A DNA stretch of 64,000 nucleotides from Methylophilus sp. QUAN. Its GTDB lineage: Bacteria; Pseudomonadota; Gammaproteobacteria; Burkholderiales; Methylophilaceae. The stretch is from assembly GCF_015354445.1 (NCBI RefSeq), contig NZ_JADKYT010000001.1:1054001-1118000 (forward strand), in the 5' to 3' direction. The translations under genes and the position numbers were made by a program. Shown one piece after another: positions 56,925 through 64,000 of the stretch (its first letter is position 1; every line of letters starts with the position of its first letter). Under the pieces are notes generated by a model, which was not told where the DNA came from, searched no databases, and saw only the letters and a list, made by a program, of their open reading frames with translations.

Positions 56925-57830
56925 TTATTTCAATTTATATAAACGGTTTTCCAGGGTTTTGCCACCACTGATCTTATCCATCTGGTCACCGCTGACCAGG
57001 CTGAGTTGCGCCAGCCTGTCGTCCGGGTGGGGGTGGGTCTGGAACAATAGGGCCACGCTGCCATCATTATTGTTAATGGTTTCCATGTCCTGAAGTACTT
57101 CTGCCAGGCCATAAGCTTCGTAACCTGCGCGGGCTGCCAGCACCGTGCCCATGCTGTCGGCTTCAAATTCGGCGCTTTTGTCCAGGTTGCGTGCACTGAT
57201 TTCTGCGCCGGTAGACACCGCCCGTTGTGTCAGTTTGTTTTTGCTAATTTTTTCTTTGAGAAAAGAAGTACCTGCATCCAGCAGCGCCTGTTTTTGCATC
57301 ACTTTCAGGTGGTGTTTTTGCACCACATGCGCGATTTCATGCCCCAGTACACCTGCCAGTTGTGCCTCACTGGTCAGGCGCAGGTACAGGCCTTTGGTGA
57401 TCAGCACATAGCCGCCAGGGGCGGCAAAGGCATTGACATCATTGCTATCAATCACGCCAAAATGCCAGGGTAAATCGGCACGCTCGGATTGGCTGGCGAC
57501 CCAGCGACCAACCTTGTTCACGTATTGCTGTAGTTGCGCGTCATTCACCAGTGGCGCAGCACCGAGTATGGTGCCGGTGACATTGCGGCCGACTGCAATT
57601 TCGTCTTCGCGGCTAGGGTTTTTCCAGTTAATGTTGGCCAGCTTGTCTTGTGTCGAGGCGTTACTCTGCGTGTCATTATTTGCAGTGGTAGGTTCTGTTT
57701 TGCTGCCCGTGCCCAGTTGATCGTTGACTGCATCTTTGAGTACGCCTTTGAGGTCCAGCGCAGAAGCGGTGCCCCATGCTAGGCTGCTGCACAACGCAAG
57801 CGCGATGGCCTGTTTCAAGGTCTTGTTCAT
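56925..57830 (-). CDS. M48-family metalloprotease (exported)
   Basis: 301 residues with an N-terminal signal (cleavage after ASA, about residue 24). Zinc site HEIAH (164-168), a third ligand in the EFEADSMG segment, and an M48 core like LoiP/BepA. It should act in the periplasm on envelope proteins. Its ATG overlaps the stop of the SH3 gene, so it is translationally coupled in the CHASE2-SH3-M48 operon. Confidence 0.9.
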   Translation of the reverse strand: MNKTLKQAIALALCSSLAWGTASALDLKGVLKDAVNDQLGTGSKTEPTTANNDTQSNASTQDKLANINWKNPSREDEIAVGRNVTGTILGAAPLVNDAQLQQYVNKVGRWVASQSERADLPWHFGVIDSNDVNAFAAPGGYVLITKGLYLRLTSEAQLAGVLGHEIAHVVQKHHLKVMQKQALLDAGTSFLKEKISKNKLTQRAVSTGAEISARNLDKSAEFEADSMGTVLAARAGYEAYGLAEVLQDMETINNNDGSVALLFQTHPHPDDRLAQLSLVSGDQMDKISGGKTLENRLYKLK

Positions 57831-58318
57831 TGTGCGCTCCCGGTAAAGTAAGGATAGGTGCGGTTACTGAGTCCACCGTTGCTGGCAAACTGTTTCGCAT
57901 CGTCCGCATTGACAGTGTAGCTTTCCAGTTTTTTGGTTTCTGCTTCGTTAAATTGCGCGGTTTTGAGGTCTTCTGCACTCAGGCCACGGATACCGGTCGT
58001 CGACACGACTTTGCCCGTGCCACTACGGCCAGTGGCAACGCCCACCACGCCTGCCACATTATTGCCGCCTGTGTTATTGCGTTTAACGGTGAGCAACCGC
58101 ACCCAGCCGGTTTTGCCTGCCGATTTAATCTGCAGCCAGGCACCTTTTTTATTGAGGATTTCCACAGCATCGTTTTTATTGACGCTGCCGACCACTTTGG
58201 CATCGCTAAAGGACTCTGCACGTAGCTGGTCTGCTTTGAGGGCGACCCCGGTCTCCGCAGCGGCTGCCTGACTGCATGCAAATGCCGTCAGTAGCCACAG
58301 GATGTGTTTTTTGATCAT
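57827..58318 (-). CDS. Exported bacterial SH3 domain protein
   Basis: 163 residues with a signal peptide (cleavage after AAAA, about residue 21) and an SH3-type domain (~23-80: RAESFSDAKVVGSVNKNDAV, GAWLQIKSAGKTGWVRLLTV), then a low-complexity Gly/Val-rich stretch. Probably binds cell wall or a protein partner. Overlaps the genes on both sides. Confidence 0.82.
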   Translation of the reverse strand: MIKKHILWLLTAFACSQAAAAETGVALKADQLRAESFSDAKVVGSVNKNDAVEILNKKGAWLQIKSAGKTGWVRLLTVKRNNTGGNNVAGVVGVATGRSGTGKVVSTTGIRGLSAEDLKTAQFNEAETKKLESYTVNADDAKQFASNGGLSNRTYPYFTGSAQ

Positions 58319-60039
58319 GCTTTATTCTCCTGTTGATTGTGATGTGCACTGGTTGTTGAATCTGCTAAAGCACTCATTTCCAGTTGTATCATGGCTTGTG
58401 CGAACAATATACGCCACTGTGCGGCCAGTTGCGGCGCATGGTTGGCAATCTTGCCCTGATGTGTGCTGTAACGCACGACAGGTGCGCCAGGTAGACTCAA
58501 TTGATTGAGTAATGTTTGCAGTTGCGCAGACAATTGCTGGGCGTCTTGTTGCGCCGCCTCACGGTAGGTGGTTTCAGGCGCATATTGCCAACTGACCATG
58601 ACCATATCGCCAAACAAACCCCAGATACCGCTTTGGGTGCCAGTTAAAATATCAATTTGCGTCGGTGCGCGGCAGGCTTGTTCAATTTCGCGACGAATGC
58701 GTTTCATGGCCGCATCGCCCAATGTTTCCGGGCTTTCAATTGCAATTGGCATCAGCAGTACCTCCAGCTCTGCGCTGTTGGAGGTGAGGCCAAACGCCAG
58801 CCAGCGTTGCAAGGCACGGTCGGTGGCCAGTGCGTAGATTTTAGCCACGCCAAAATAAGCCACTGCCCAGAAAATAGGCGCGGCCAAATCCAAGTAGGTA
58901 TGAAACAGGTTGATGGCCAGGTAAGACAACACCAGCAAACCAATCTGGCTGCCAGTAAACACGCCGTTAAAGCGGTCGCGATCAACCTTGAAATAAAACG
59001 CCAGCGTGGTGAGCCACACCAGTAAGAAACTCAGCAGGATATAAGGCAGTTTGCCGCGCCAGACCTTGAGGTAATCCTGATGCAGGCTGTTATCCAGCGC
59101 GGTGGCCAGAATCTCCACGCCAGGGAACTGCTTGTCCATGGCCGTCGGCTTGATGTCAAACAATGCCGGCGCGGTGGAACCGATGATGACAATTTTGCCT
59201 TTAAACTCATCTTTTACACGCGTCGGCTTGGCGCTGCTGAGGTCGCGATACACATCGCTAAAACTCACGTAGTGGTAGGTAAATGGTTTACCACGCCAGT
59301 TGAGCAACATTTCATCCGGGGTGTTGCGGCTAATCTCTGCCTGGGCTTCGGCAACCACCAATGGTAGGGCAGGCAAAGTCCAGCCACGGTCCTGGTGGCG
59401 CATGCGATATTGGCGCACCACGCCATCGTTATCCGGGTACACATTATGTGTGCCCAGGCGGCCCGGTTTCCAGGCACCTTTGAAGTAGGGTGGGATCGCG
59501 GCAAAGGTGGCTTGTTTGTCTGCATCGGCAGCCGCAACCAGCCCGGGAATTTGCGCATAGGTCAGTTGGCTTTGGCTATCCTGGCTGGTGTCCAGGCGCA
59601 GCAATGGAAAGAAGCAATGCTGGCATTCGGTGATGACATCGTTGAAATAGCTGTCGCTATCCGGGTTGTAGACGTCGGCATCCGAAAACACAATATCAAA
59701 CACGATGGCTTTAGGCTGTTGTTGCTGGATATTTTCCACCAGCTCGCCTATCACCTGGCGCGGCCACGGCCAGCGGCCATATTCCTTGGCCATGGCATCC
59801 AGACTGGCTTCATTGATATCAACAATGACGATAGATGGGTCAACTGCGGGTTTGAGAATGCGGTTCTTGACCATCAGGTCAAAGGCTTTGTCGCGCATGT
59901 TTTGCCCGACATGAAACACGGCGGCGTCGAGCAAGATCACCACGCTGAATAACAGGGCCAGATACAGGTAAAAGTTATTCTTTAGTTTTCGGGTCAGGCT
60001 GGCCAGCCAAAAGCCCAGCATCAATTTGAGTTTTAACAT
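58315..60039 (-). CDS. CHASE2 domain membrane sensor without a visible effector domain
   Basis: 574 residues: an N-terminal membrane helix (~24-44), a CHASE2 extracellular sensor (~45-320: IVIVDINEASLDAMAKEYGR, WPWPRQVIGELV, IVFDIVFSDAD), then three membrane helices (~330-405) and a cytoplasmic tail (~410-574) that I cannot match to a cyclase, kinase or GGDEF domain. GGGAG precedes the ATG. Starts the operon with the SH3 and M48 genes, so it may regulate envelope proteolysis. Confidence 0.85.
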   Translation of the reverse strand: MLKLKLMLGFWLASLTRKLKNNFYLYLALLFSVVILLDAAVFHVGQNMRDKAFDLMVKNRILKPAVDPSIVIVDINEASLDAMAKEYGRWPWPRQVIGELVENIQQQQPKAIVFDIVFSDADVYNPDSDSYFNDVITECQHCFFPLLRLDTSQDSQSQLTYAQIPGLVAAADADKQATFAAIPPYFKGAWKPGRLGTHNVYPDNDGVVRQYRMRHQDRGWTLPALPLVVAEAQAEISRNTPDEMLLNWRGKPFTYHYVSFSDVYRDLSSAKPTRVKDEFKGKIVIIGSTAPALFDIKPTAMDKQFPGVEILATALDNSLHQDYLKVWRGKLPYILLSFLLVWLTTLAFYFKVDRDRFNGVFTGSQIGLLVLSYLAINLFHTYLDLAAPIFWAVAYFGVAKIYALATDRALQRWLAFGLTSNSAELEVLLMPIAIESPETLGDAAMKRIRREIEQACRAPTQIDILTGTQSGIWGLFGDMVMVSWQYAPETTYREAAQQDAQQLSAQLQTLLNQLSLPGAPVVRYSTHQGKIANHAPQLAAQWRILFAQAMIQLEMSALADSTTSAHHNQQENKA

Positions 60040-60108
60040 ATCGCTCCCTTGTTATTGTTTGCCTGTTTCAGGTGATGCTTGTTCCTGGTTTCTTGCGACT
60101 AGCGCCGG

Positions 60109-60126
60109 ATGACCCGAACGGGTCAT
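60109..60126. promoter_or_regulatory. 18 bp palindrome, candidate operator
   Basis: ATGACCCGAACGGGTCAT: 7 bp arms and GAAC centre. It touches the -35 hexamer of the RNA promoter at 60126 and lies 70 bases upstream of the CHASE2 start, so it could bind a dimeric regulator of either unit. Confidence 0.5.
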
Positions 60127-60154
60127 TGTGACCACCAGGCATCGTCAGTATTCT
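60126..60154 (+). promoter_or_regulatory. Candidate promoter of small RNA
   Basis: TTGTGA (60126-60131), 17-base spacer, TATTCT (60149-60154). Transcription would start near 60161, where the closing stem of the RNA begins. Confidence 0.5.
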
Positions 60155-60160
60155 AGCAAC

Positions 60161-60322
60161 ATCACAAGGACGCAGCGATGATCACTTGCTGAAATCTGAA
60201 AATCATGTAGTTTCGATTTCTGCTTTTGCTCATCTTTGGCATCGTAGATGCCTTGGTGTGATTGTGGCGTGTTTTTCAAGTTTAAAGTCTCTTTATAGCC
60301 CCGCCAGTGCGGGGTTTTTTCT
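60161..60322 (+). ncRNA. Candidate structured small RNA
   Basis: No known RNA family recognised. ATCACAAGG (60161-60169) pairs with CCTTGGTGTGAT (60252-60263, three bases bulged); GCGATG (60174-60179) can pair with CATCGT (60241-60246); GCTGAAATC and GATTTCTGC form an inner stem with one mismatch. An intrinsic terminator follows at 60299-60322. About 162 nt, with a candidate promoter placed exactly upstream. No other plus-strand gene needs this terminator. Confidence 0.5.
60299..60322 (+). terminator. Intrinsic terminator of small RNA candidate
   Basis: CCCCGC, loop CAGT, GCGGGG, then seven T. The T tail is only on the plus strand, so it works in the plus direction. Confidence 0.85.
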
Positions 60323-60371
60323 TTTTTAATCCCTGCATTATTTTATTTTCTCGGCGGCGGCGTAGTCAGGC

Positions 60372-60389
60372 CCGTCATATAAGCTTCAT
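60372..60389 (+). promoter_or_regulatory. Pho-box-like repeat upstream of the PEP-CTERM/alkaline phosphatase genes
   Basis: CCGTCAT, 4 bases, GCTTCAT: two imperfect 7-base repeats at 11-base period, 114 bases upstream of the PEP-CTERM gene. Fits PhoB control of the alkaline phosphatase cluster. Confidence 0.55.
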
Positions 60390-60502
60390 GCCAGTGAAAA
60401 CTTTCTGACATACAGTTTTTCAAGAATGCTCAAGGTGACACAGCGCTCACAAAGTGCTGTGGCAGACAATATTTAATTAAGCATTCAGAGAGGATGTTCA
60501 GA

Positions 60503-61246
60503 ATGAAGCTAAAACCATGGGTGTTGGCTGGTTTGCTCGGCGCAGCAGCACTGTCTCAGGCGCAGGCAGCAGAGTTGATTCAAAACGGTGGGTTCGAGGT
60601 GCAGGGCGTAGATAGTTACGATATCTCTGGCTGGCAAGTCGGCGAGCAAGGCTTTTTAGGTGGCGTGTTGTCACAATCCGGTACGGTGTCAGAAGTGACA
60701 GGCAACACAACGGTTGGCGCTTATCAAGGCAGCTATTATGGCTTGCTGGATAACTATGGCCTCGCGGCTAGTGTGTTGTATCAGTCATTTACAACCACGG
60801 CAGTCAGCCAGGCGACCTTGTCATTCCAGATGTTTGTGAATAACCAGAATGCGACGACCGAGATCGATGCCGCAGGCCTGGATTACAGCGTCGATGCGAC
60901 TGACCATGCTAACCAGCACGTGCGTGTAGATGTGCTCAAGGCCGGTAGCGATCCATTCTCGACCAATAGCGCAGATATCTTGCAAACACTGTATGTCGGT
61001 GGCGCCAATGGCGGCCTGGCAGCGAACGATTATATCAACTACCAGTTTGACCTTTCATCCAGCCTGGCGGCCGGTGGTAGCTATGTGTTGCGTTTTGCCA
61101 CGGTGGCTAACCAAAGCTCATTGCAGTTGGGCCTGGACAACGTGAGCTTGCAGACCGTGTCATCTGTGCCAGAGGCGGATACCAATGCGCTGATGCTGGC
61201 CGGCCTGGGTGTGATCGCGGCAGTGATGCGCCGTCGTTATTCATAA
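60503..61246 (+). CDS. PEP-CTERM sorting domain protein
   Basis: 247 residues. Signal peptide (cleavage after AQAA, about residue 23), a beta-rich middle (LIQNGGFEVQGVDSYDISGW: a DUF642/carbohydrate-binding-like start) and a C-terminal sorting signal of VPEAD, a hydrophobic helix and RRRYS. The exosortase system should process and anchor or release it at the surface. ATG 60503 with GAGAGGA is preferred to the ATG three codons upstream. 33 bases before the alkaline phosphatase, so probably co-transcribed. Confidence 0.85.
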   Translation: MKLKPWVLAGLLGAAALSQAQAAELIQNGGFEVQGVDSYDISGWQVGEQGFLGGVLSQSGTVSEVTGNTTVGAYQGSYYGLLDNYGLAASVLYQSFTTTAVSQATLSFQMFVNNQNATTEIDAAGLDYSVDATDHANQHVRVDVLKAGSDPFSTNSADILQTLYVGGANGGLAANDYINYQFDLSSSLAAGGSYVLRFATVANQSSLQLGLDNVSLQTVSSVPEADTNALMLAGLGVIAAVMRRRYS

Positions 61247-61279
61247 CTTACAATATTAAAAGCTGATAAAGGAATCAAC

Positions 61280-62818
61280 ATGCAACTGTTTAACTTGAAA
61301 CGCACGGCCATGGTCGCCATGCTGCTGGGCTCACAACTTCTTTCTAACGCGGCGATGGCTGAGGATGCCCAGTTCTGGCTGAACGATGGCGCTGCCAGCC
61401 TGAATGACAGCAAGAAGCTGGTACCTAATGCCAAAAAAGCCAAAAACGTGATTTTGTTTGTCGGTGACGGTATGGGTATCTCTACCGTGACTGGCGCACG
61501 TATTTTTGAAGGTCAACTGAAAGGCATTGATGGCGAACGTCATAAGCTGTCCTTTGAAGAGTTCCCATATGTTGCCTTGTCTAAAACATATTCTACCAAC
61601 CAGCAAACGGCTGACTCTGCACCAACCATGACGGCCATGATTTCTGGTGTAAAAACCAACGATGGTATTTTGTCACTTAACCAGTCTGTGGCGCGTAATG
61701 AGCCTAGCCCAACAGTATTGAACGCTAACAAAGTGACGACATTGCTGGAGCAAGCCGAGCAGGCAGGCAAATCCACTGGTGTGGTTTCAACAGCACGTAT
61801 CACACACGCAACACCAGCAGCTACTTACGCGCATATCTCTAACCGTGACTGGGAAGCGAATGCAAACCTGTCAGCCGCCGCTGCCAGCAATGGTGTGAAA
61901 GATATCGCTGCACAACTGATCGACAACTTTGGCACTGGCAAAATCGGTGACGGCGTGGACGTGGTATTTGGTGGTGGCCGTAGCTATTTCTTGCCTAACA
62001 GCGTGACTGACATCGAAGGCACTAAAGGCCGCCGTACGGATGGCCGTAACCTGACCCAGGAATACGTGAGCAAGTTTGGTGGCGTGTATATCGAAAACCA
62101 GACCGCATTTAATGCGCTGAACCCGGCAACAACTACCAAAGTATTGGGCCTGTTCAATCCATCACATATGGAATACGAGCAAGACCGTCCTAACGATATC
62201 GCTGGCGAACCTTCACTGGCCGAGATGACCGGTAAGGCCGTGGATATCCTGAAGAAAAACCAGAACGGTTACTTCCTGATGGTAGAAGGTGGTCGTATCG
62301 ACCACGCGTCCCACGCCGGTAACGCTTACCGTACGTTTAAAGATGCGGTGGCATTGTCTGATGCGGTACGTGAAGCGGTGTCTAAAGTGAACCTGAACGA
62401 TACCCTGATCATTGTGACGGCTGACCATAGCCACACCTTGACTATTGGCGGTTACCCAAAACGTGGCAACCCGATTTTGGGCAAAGTGGTTGAACCAGGC
62501 AAAACGACGCCAACCTTGGCAGCAGATGGCAAGCCTTACACCACAGTGAGCTTCGCCAACGGCCCAGGCTACCATGTGAACTCTCCAGGCGATGCCGTGT
62601 ACAACGAGTCTATCGCTGCTGGCCGTGTGGTAGATATGTCTGGTGTGGATACTGAAGATCCTGATTTCCACCAGGAAGCTTTGGTACCATTGAGCTCAGA
62701 AACCCATGCTGGTGAAGAGGTTGCGATTTACGCGATTGGCCCTAAAGCCTACCTGGTGCACGGTGTGCAAGAGCAGAGCTATATCTACCAAGTGATGAAA
62801 GATGCGTTTGGCTTCTAA
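61280..62818 (+). CDS. phoA: Alkaline phosphatase (PhoA family)
   Basis: 512 residues with signal peptide (cleavage after AMA, about residue 27). Metal ligand Asp63 in LFVGDGMG, the nucleophile Ser113 in TADSAPTMTAM, GGRIDHASHAG and the ADHSHT metal site. Hydrolyses phosphomonoesters in the periplasm or outside. Near the Pho box and PEP-CTERM gene, it belongs to the phosphate-starvation response. Confidence 0.94.
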   Translation: MQLFNLKRTAMVAMLLGSQLLSNAAMAEDAQFWLNDGAASLNDSKKLVPNAKKAKNVILFVGDGMGISTVTGARIFEGQLKGIDGERHKLSFEEFPYVALSKTYSTNQQTADSAPTMTAMISGVKTNDGILSLNQSVARNEPSPTVLNANKVTTLLEQAEQAGKSTGVVSTARITHATPAATYAHISNRDWEANANLSAAAASNGVKDIAAQLIDNFGTGKIGDGVDVVFGGGRSYFLPNSVTDIEGTKGRRTDGRNLTQEYVSKFGGVYIENQTAFNALNPATTTKVLGLFNPSHMEYEQDRPNDIAGEPSLAEMTGKAVDILKKNQNGYFLMVEGGRIDHASHAGNAYRTFKDAVALSDAVREAVSKVNLNDTLIIVTADHSHTLTIGGYPKRGNPILGKVVEPGKTTPTLAADGKPYTTVSFANGPGYHVNSPGDAVYNESIAAGRVVDMSGVDTEDPDFHQEALVPLSSETHAGEEVAIYAIGPKAYLVHGVQEQSYIYQVMKDAFGF

Positions 62819-62907
62819 ATTGCAGTACGCTTGTGAGTATTGAGTATAGTGAGTAATGGCAGGGCAGCTTGAAGCTGCCCTGATCCCTTTGGTTGGAATG
62901 GAAAAAC

Positions 62908-63651
62908 ATGATATTGAAAAAATCCGCTGGATGTCTGGCACTGTTATTCATGAGTGCTGTTGCCATGGCAGATGACGTAGTGAATGCGCGTTATGAAACG
63001 GTGCAATGCGCACAACCATGCAAAGCAGAAGAGGCCAAACATGTGCAGTGGTGGCTGATGCGTGACACCAATCAGGTCGAGATACGCAATCTGTATCAAA
63101 ACGGTGAGCCTGCACATCACAGCAGCCTGTGGTTGAAAAAACCAGCCGGGCAAATGAATTATGTGTATTTGATGCATGACGAGCGCCGCGCCATTGATTA
63201 TGCCGATGTCGATTTGAAATTGTTGTCTATCAAGACCGATGAGCAGTTCTGGCAACTGAAATCACAATTGGTGACGGATAGCGAACTGGCCAGTCTGCAA
63301 AAAGTAGACGCAGCACCTGCGACGCAATACGGTTACCCGGTAGAAAAATATGAGGGTACATTGGGCGATGGCATTCGCAGCGAAGTCTGGTGGATTCCGG
63401 CATTAAAATTACCTTATAAAGTGGCTTATACCTATCCGCAGCACATGGTGAATATCCAGTTGCGATCACTGCAACCAGCCGCCAAGGCAGATCAGCCGGT
63501 AGAGATTGCGCCTGCCACTTCGCTGACGGCACTGAGCAACTACCAGCACGTGGATTATGCTGACCTCGGCGATATGGAGCACAACCCTTCTGAAATGCAG
63601 TGGCTGGCCAAAGCGCACGGCGCGCCTGGTTTGCATGCGCATGAGCATTAA
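62908..63651 (+). CDS. Exported hypothetical protein with His-rich C-terminus
   Basis: 247 residues, function not recognised. Signal peptide (cleavage after AMA, about residue 20). Mature part contains two Cys early (VQCAQPCKAEE), a WWIPALKLPYKV segment and ends HAHEH, possibly metal-binding. ATG 62908 has GGAATGG upstream. 89 bases after phoA on the same strand, so it may be part of the phosphate cluster. Confidence 0.65.
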   Translation: MILKKSAGCLALLFMSAVAMADDVVNARYETVQCAQPCKAEEAKHVQWWLMRDTNQVEIRNLYQNGEPAHHSSLWLKKPAGQMNYVYLMHDERRAIDYADVDLKLLSIKTDEQFWQLKSQLVTDSELASLQKVDAAPATQYGYPVEKYEGTLGDGIRSEVWWIPALKLPYKVAYTYPQHMVNIQLRSLQPAAKADQPVEIAPATSLTALSNYQHVDYADLGDMEHNPSEMQWLAKAHGAPGLHAHEH

Positions 63652-63684
63652 CCTACTCGTTTAATATCCGTTTCAAGCACGCAT

Positions 63685-63718
63685 ACATCGACGCAGCGAA
63701 TTTGTGCTACGTCGATGT
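63685..63718. repeat. Inverted repeat upstream of the rmuC-like gene
   Basis: ACATCGACG (63685-63693) and CGTCGATGT (63710-63718), 9 bp arms, 16-base spacer. No T run follows, so it may be a regulatory site or weak terminator. Confidence 0.45.
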
Positions 63719-63737
63719 GGCGTACACGCTCATCGGC

Positions 63738-63743
63738 TATAAT
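63738..63743 (+). promoter_or_regulatory. -10 hexamer close to the rmuC-like start
   Basis: Perfect TATAAT ending 6 bases before the ATG at 63750. If used, the transcript would start at or next to the start codon (leaderless). No good -35 is seen. Confidence 0.4.
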
Positions 63744-63749
63744 GCCGCC

Positions 63750-64000
63750 ATGACGCTTCAAATTATTCAGTTACTCCTGTTGCTGTTAGTGATTGCCATG
63801 CTGGTCTGGCAGTGGCGTACGCAACAACAAGCTGCACAGCAGGCATTGTCGCAACTACTTTCCCAACAGCTTGAAGAAAAACATCGCCTGATGATGAGCG
63901 AGATGCATCAATCACTTAATCAACTGGCTGACCGATTACAAAGCTTAAATAACGACCAGCAGGATCGCTTGCGTGCGCAGTTGTCGCAAGAACTCACCGC
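63750..64000 (+). CDS. RmuC-like DNA recombination protein, N-terminal part
   Basis: 83 residues before the window ends. Starts with one membrane helix (MTLQIIQLLLLLLVIAML, in part) and continues as a Gln-rich coiled coil (QQLEEKHRLMMSEMHQSLNQ, LADRLQSLNN), as in RmuC proteins before their nuclease-like domain. The catalytic domain is outside the window, so the name is provisional. Confidence 0.5.
   Translation, partial: MTLQIIQLLLLLLVIAMLVWQWRTQQQAAQQALSQLLSQQLEEKHRLMMSEMHQSLNQLADRLQSLNNDQQDRLRAQLSQELT

Larger units (their letters stand above)
60040..60493. other. 454 bp intergenic region with palindrome, RNA candidate and Pho box
   Basis: No protein gene is seen. It holds a palindrome (60109-60126), a candidate promoter and structured RNA ending in a terminator (60126-60322), and a PhoB-type box (60372-60389); these are listed separately. 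Confidence 0.6.

Noticed and set aside
60161-60322. The structured RNA as 6S RNA.
   Set aside because: It has a rod-like fold but I cannot find the conserved 6S bubble sequences, and an intrinsic terminator directly follows; left unnamed.
1-64000. CRISPR arrays, rRNA genes, prophage or conjugation genes.
   Set aside because: No regularly spaced repeats, rRNA sequences or phage/conjugation proteins were seen in the window.

Overview
The window is a 64 kb stretch of a betaproteobacterial chromosome. The essential-gene string rpsB-tsf-pyrH-frr-uppS-cdsA-dxr-rseP-bamA-skp-lpxD-fabZ-lpxA-lpxB-rnhB, a formate-tetrahydrofolate ligase, separate dihydroxyacetone kinase subunits and a PEP-CTERM protein fit a methylotroph of the Methylophilaceae (Methylophilus or Methylovorus type). 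The placement is inferred from gene content, not tested.

Layout. 1-1.7 kb: a GT4 glycosyltransferase and the 5' part of a quinol-monooxygenase-like (ABM) gene. 1.68-7.51 kb: an AT-rich accessory island with an FRG-domain protein, DUF1330, LysE exporter, DUF2000, AraC regulator, DUF4238 protein, a fused remnant of a type III restriction gene and umuC, and an orphan 84-residue ORF. 7.5-13.3 kb: phosphate uptake (pstSCAB, DUF47-pitA). 13.5-17.1 kb: prfB with its programmed frameshift, ychJ-like, ASCH and prfC genes. 17.2-26.1 kb: acs, glnE, a diguanylate cyclase, dhaK and dhaL. 26.2-40.9 kb: tRNA-Arg(CCT) and the translation/envelope/lipid A string. 41-43.6 kb: a small GerE-type HTH protein and a 702-residue duplicated-domain protein. 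43.7-51.3 kb: ferredoxin and assimilatory sulfate reduction (TauE, CysI, DUF934, CysH, CysD, CysN, CysB-like regulator). 51.3-56.9 kb: DUF302, HerA-like ATPase, fhs, YigZ, AI-2E permease. 56.9-60 kb: a CHASE2/SH3/M48 operon. 60-64 kb: a likely structured small RNA, then PEP-CTERM protein, alkaline phosphatase, an exported protein and the start of an rmuC-like gene.

The main discovery is the 5.8 kb island. The ABM gene is cut after codon 98, and its missing C-terminus lies in frame at 7507-7581 after a duplicated GAAAA. The inserted DNA begins and ends with a 16 bp terminal inverted repeat (one mismatch; 12 bp perfect core CCAAACAACATA). It carries no recognisable transposase or integrase, so it looks like a non-autonomous transposon-like element with possible defence cargo, of a family I cannot name.

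Other points worth a second look: PhoB-type boxes in front of pstS, the DUF47-pitA pair and the PEP-CTERM/alkaline phosphatase cluster; a terminator-like hairpin ending 3 nt before the prfC start codon; a candidate small RNA at 60161-60322 with promoter, long-range pairing and terminator; and a 99 bp element with terminal inverted repeats at 51896-51994.
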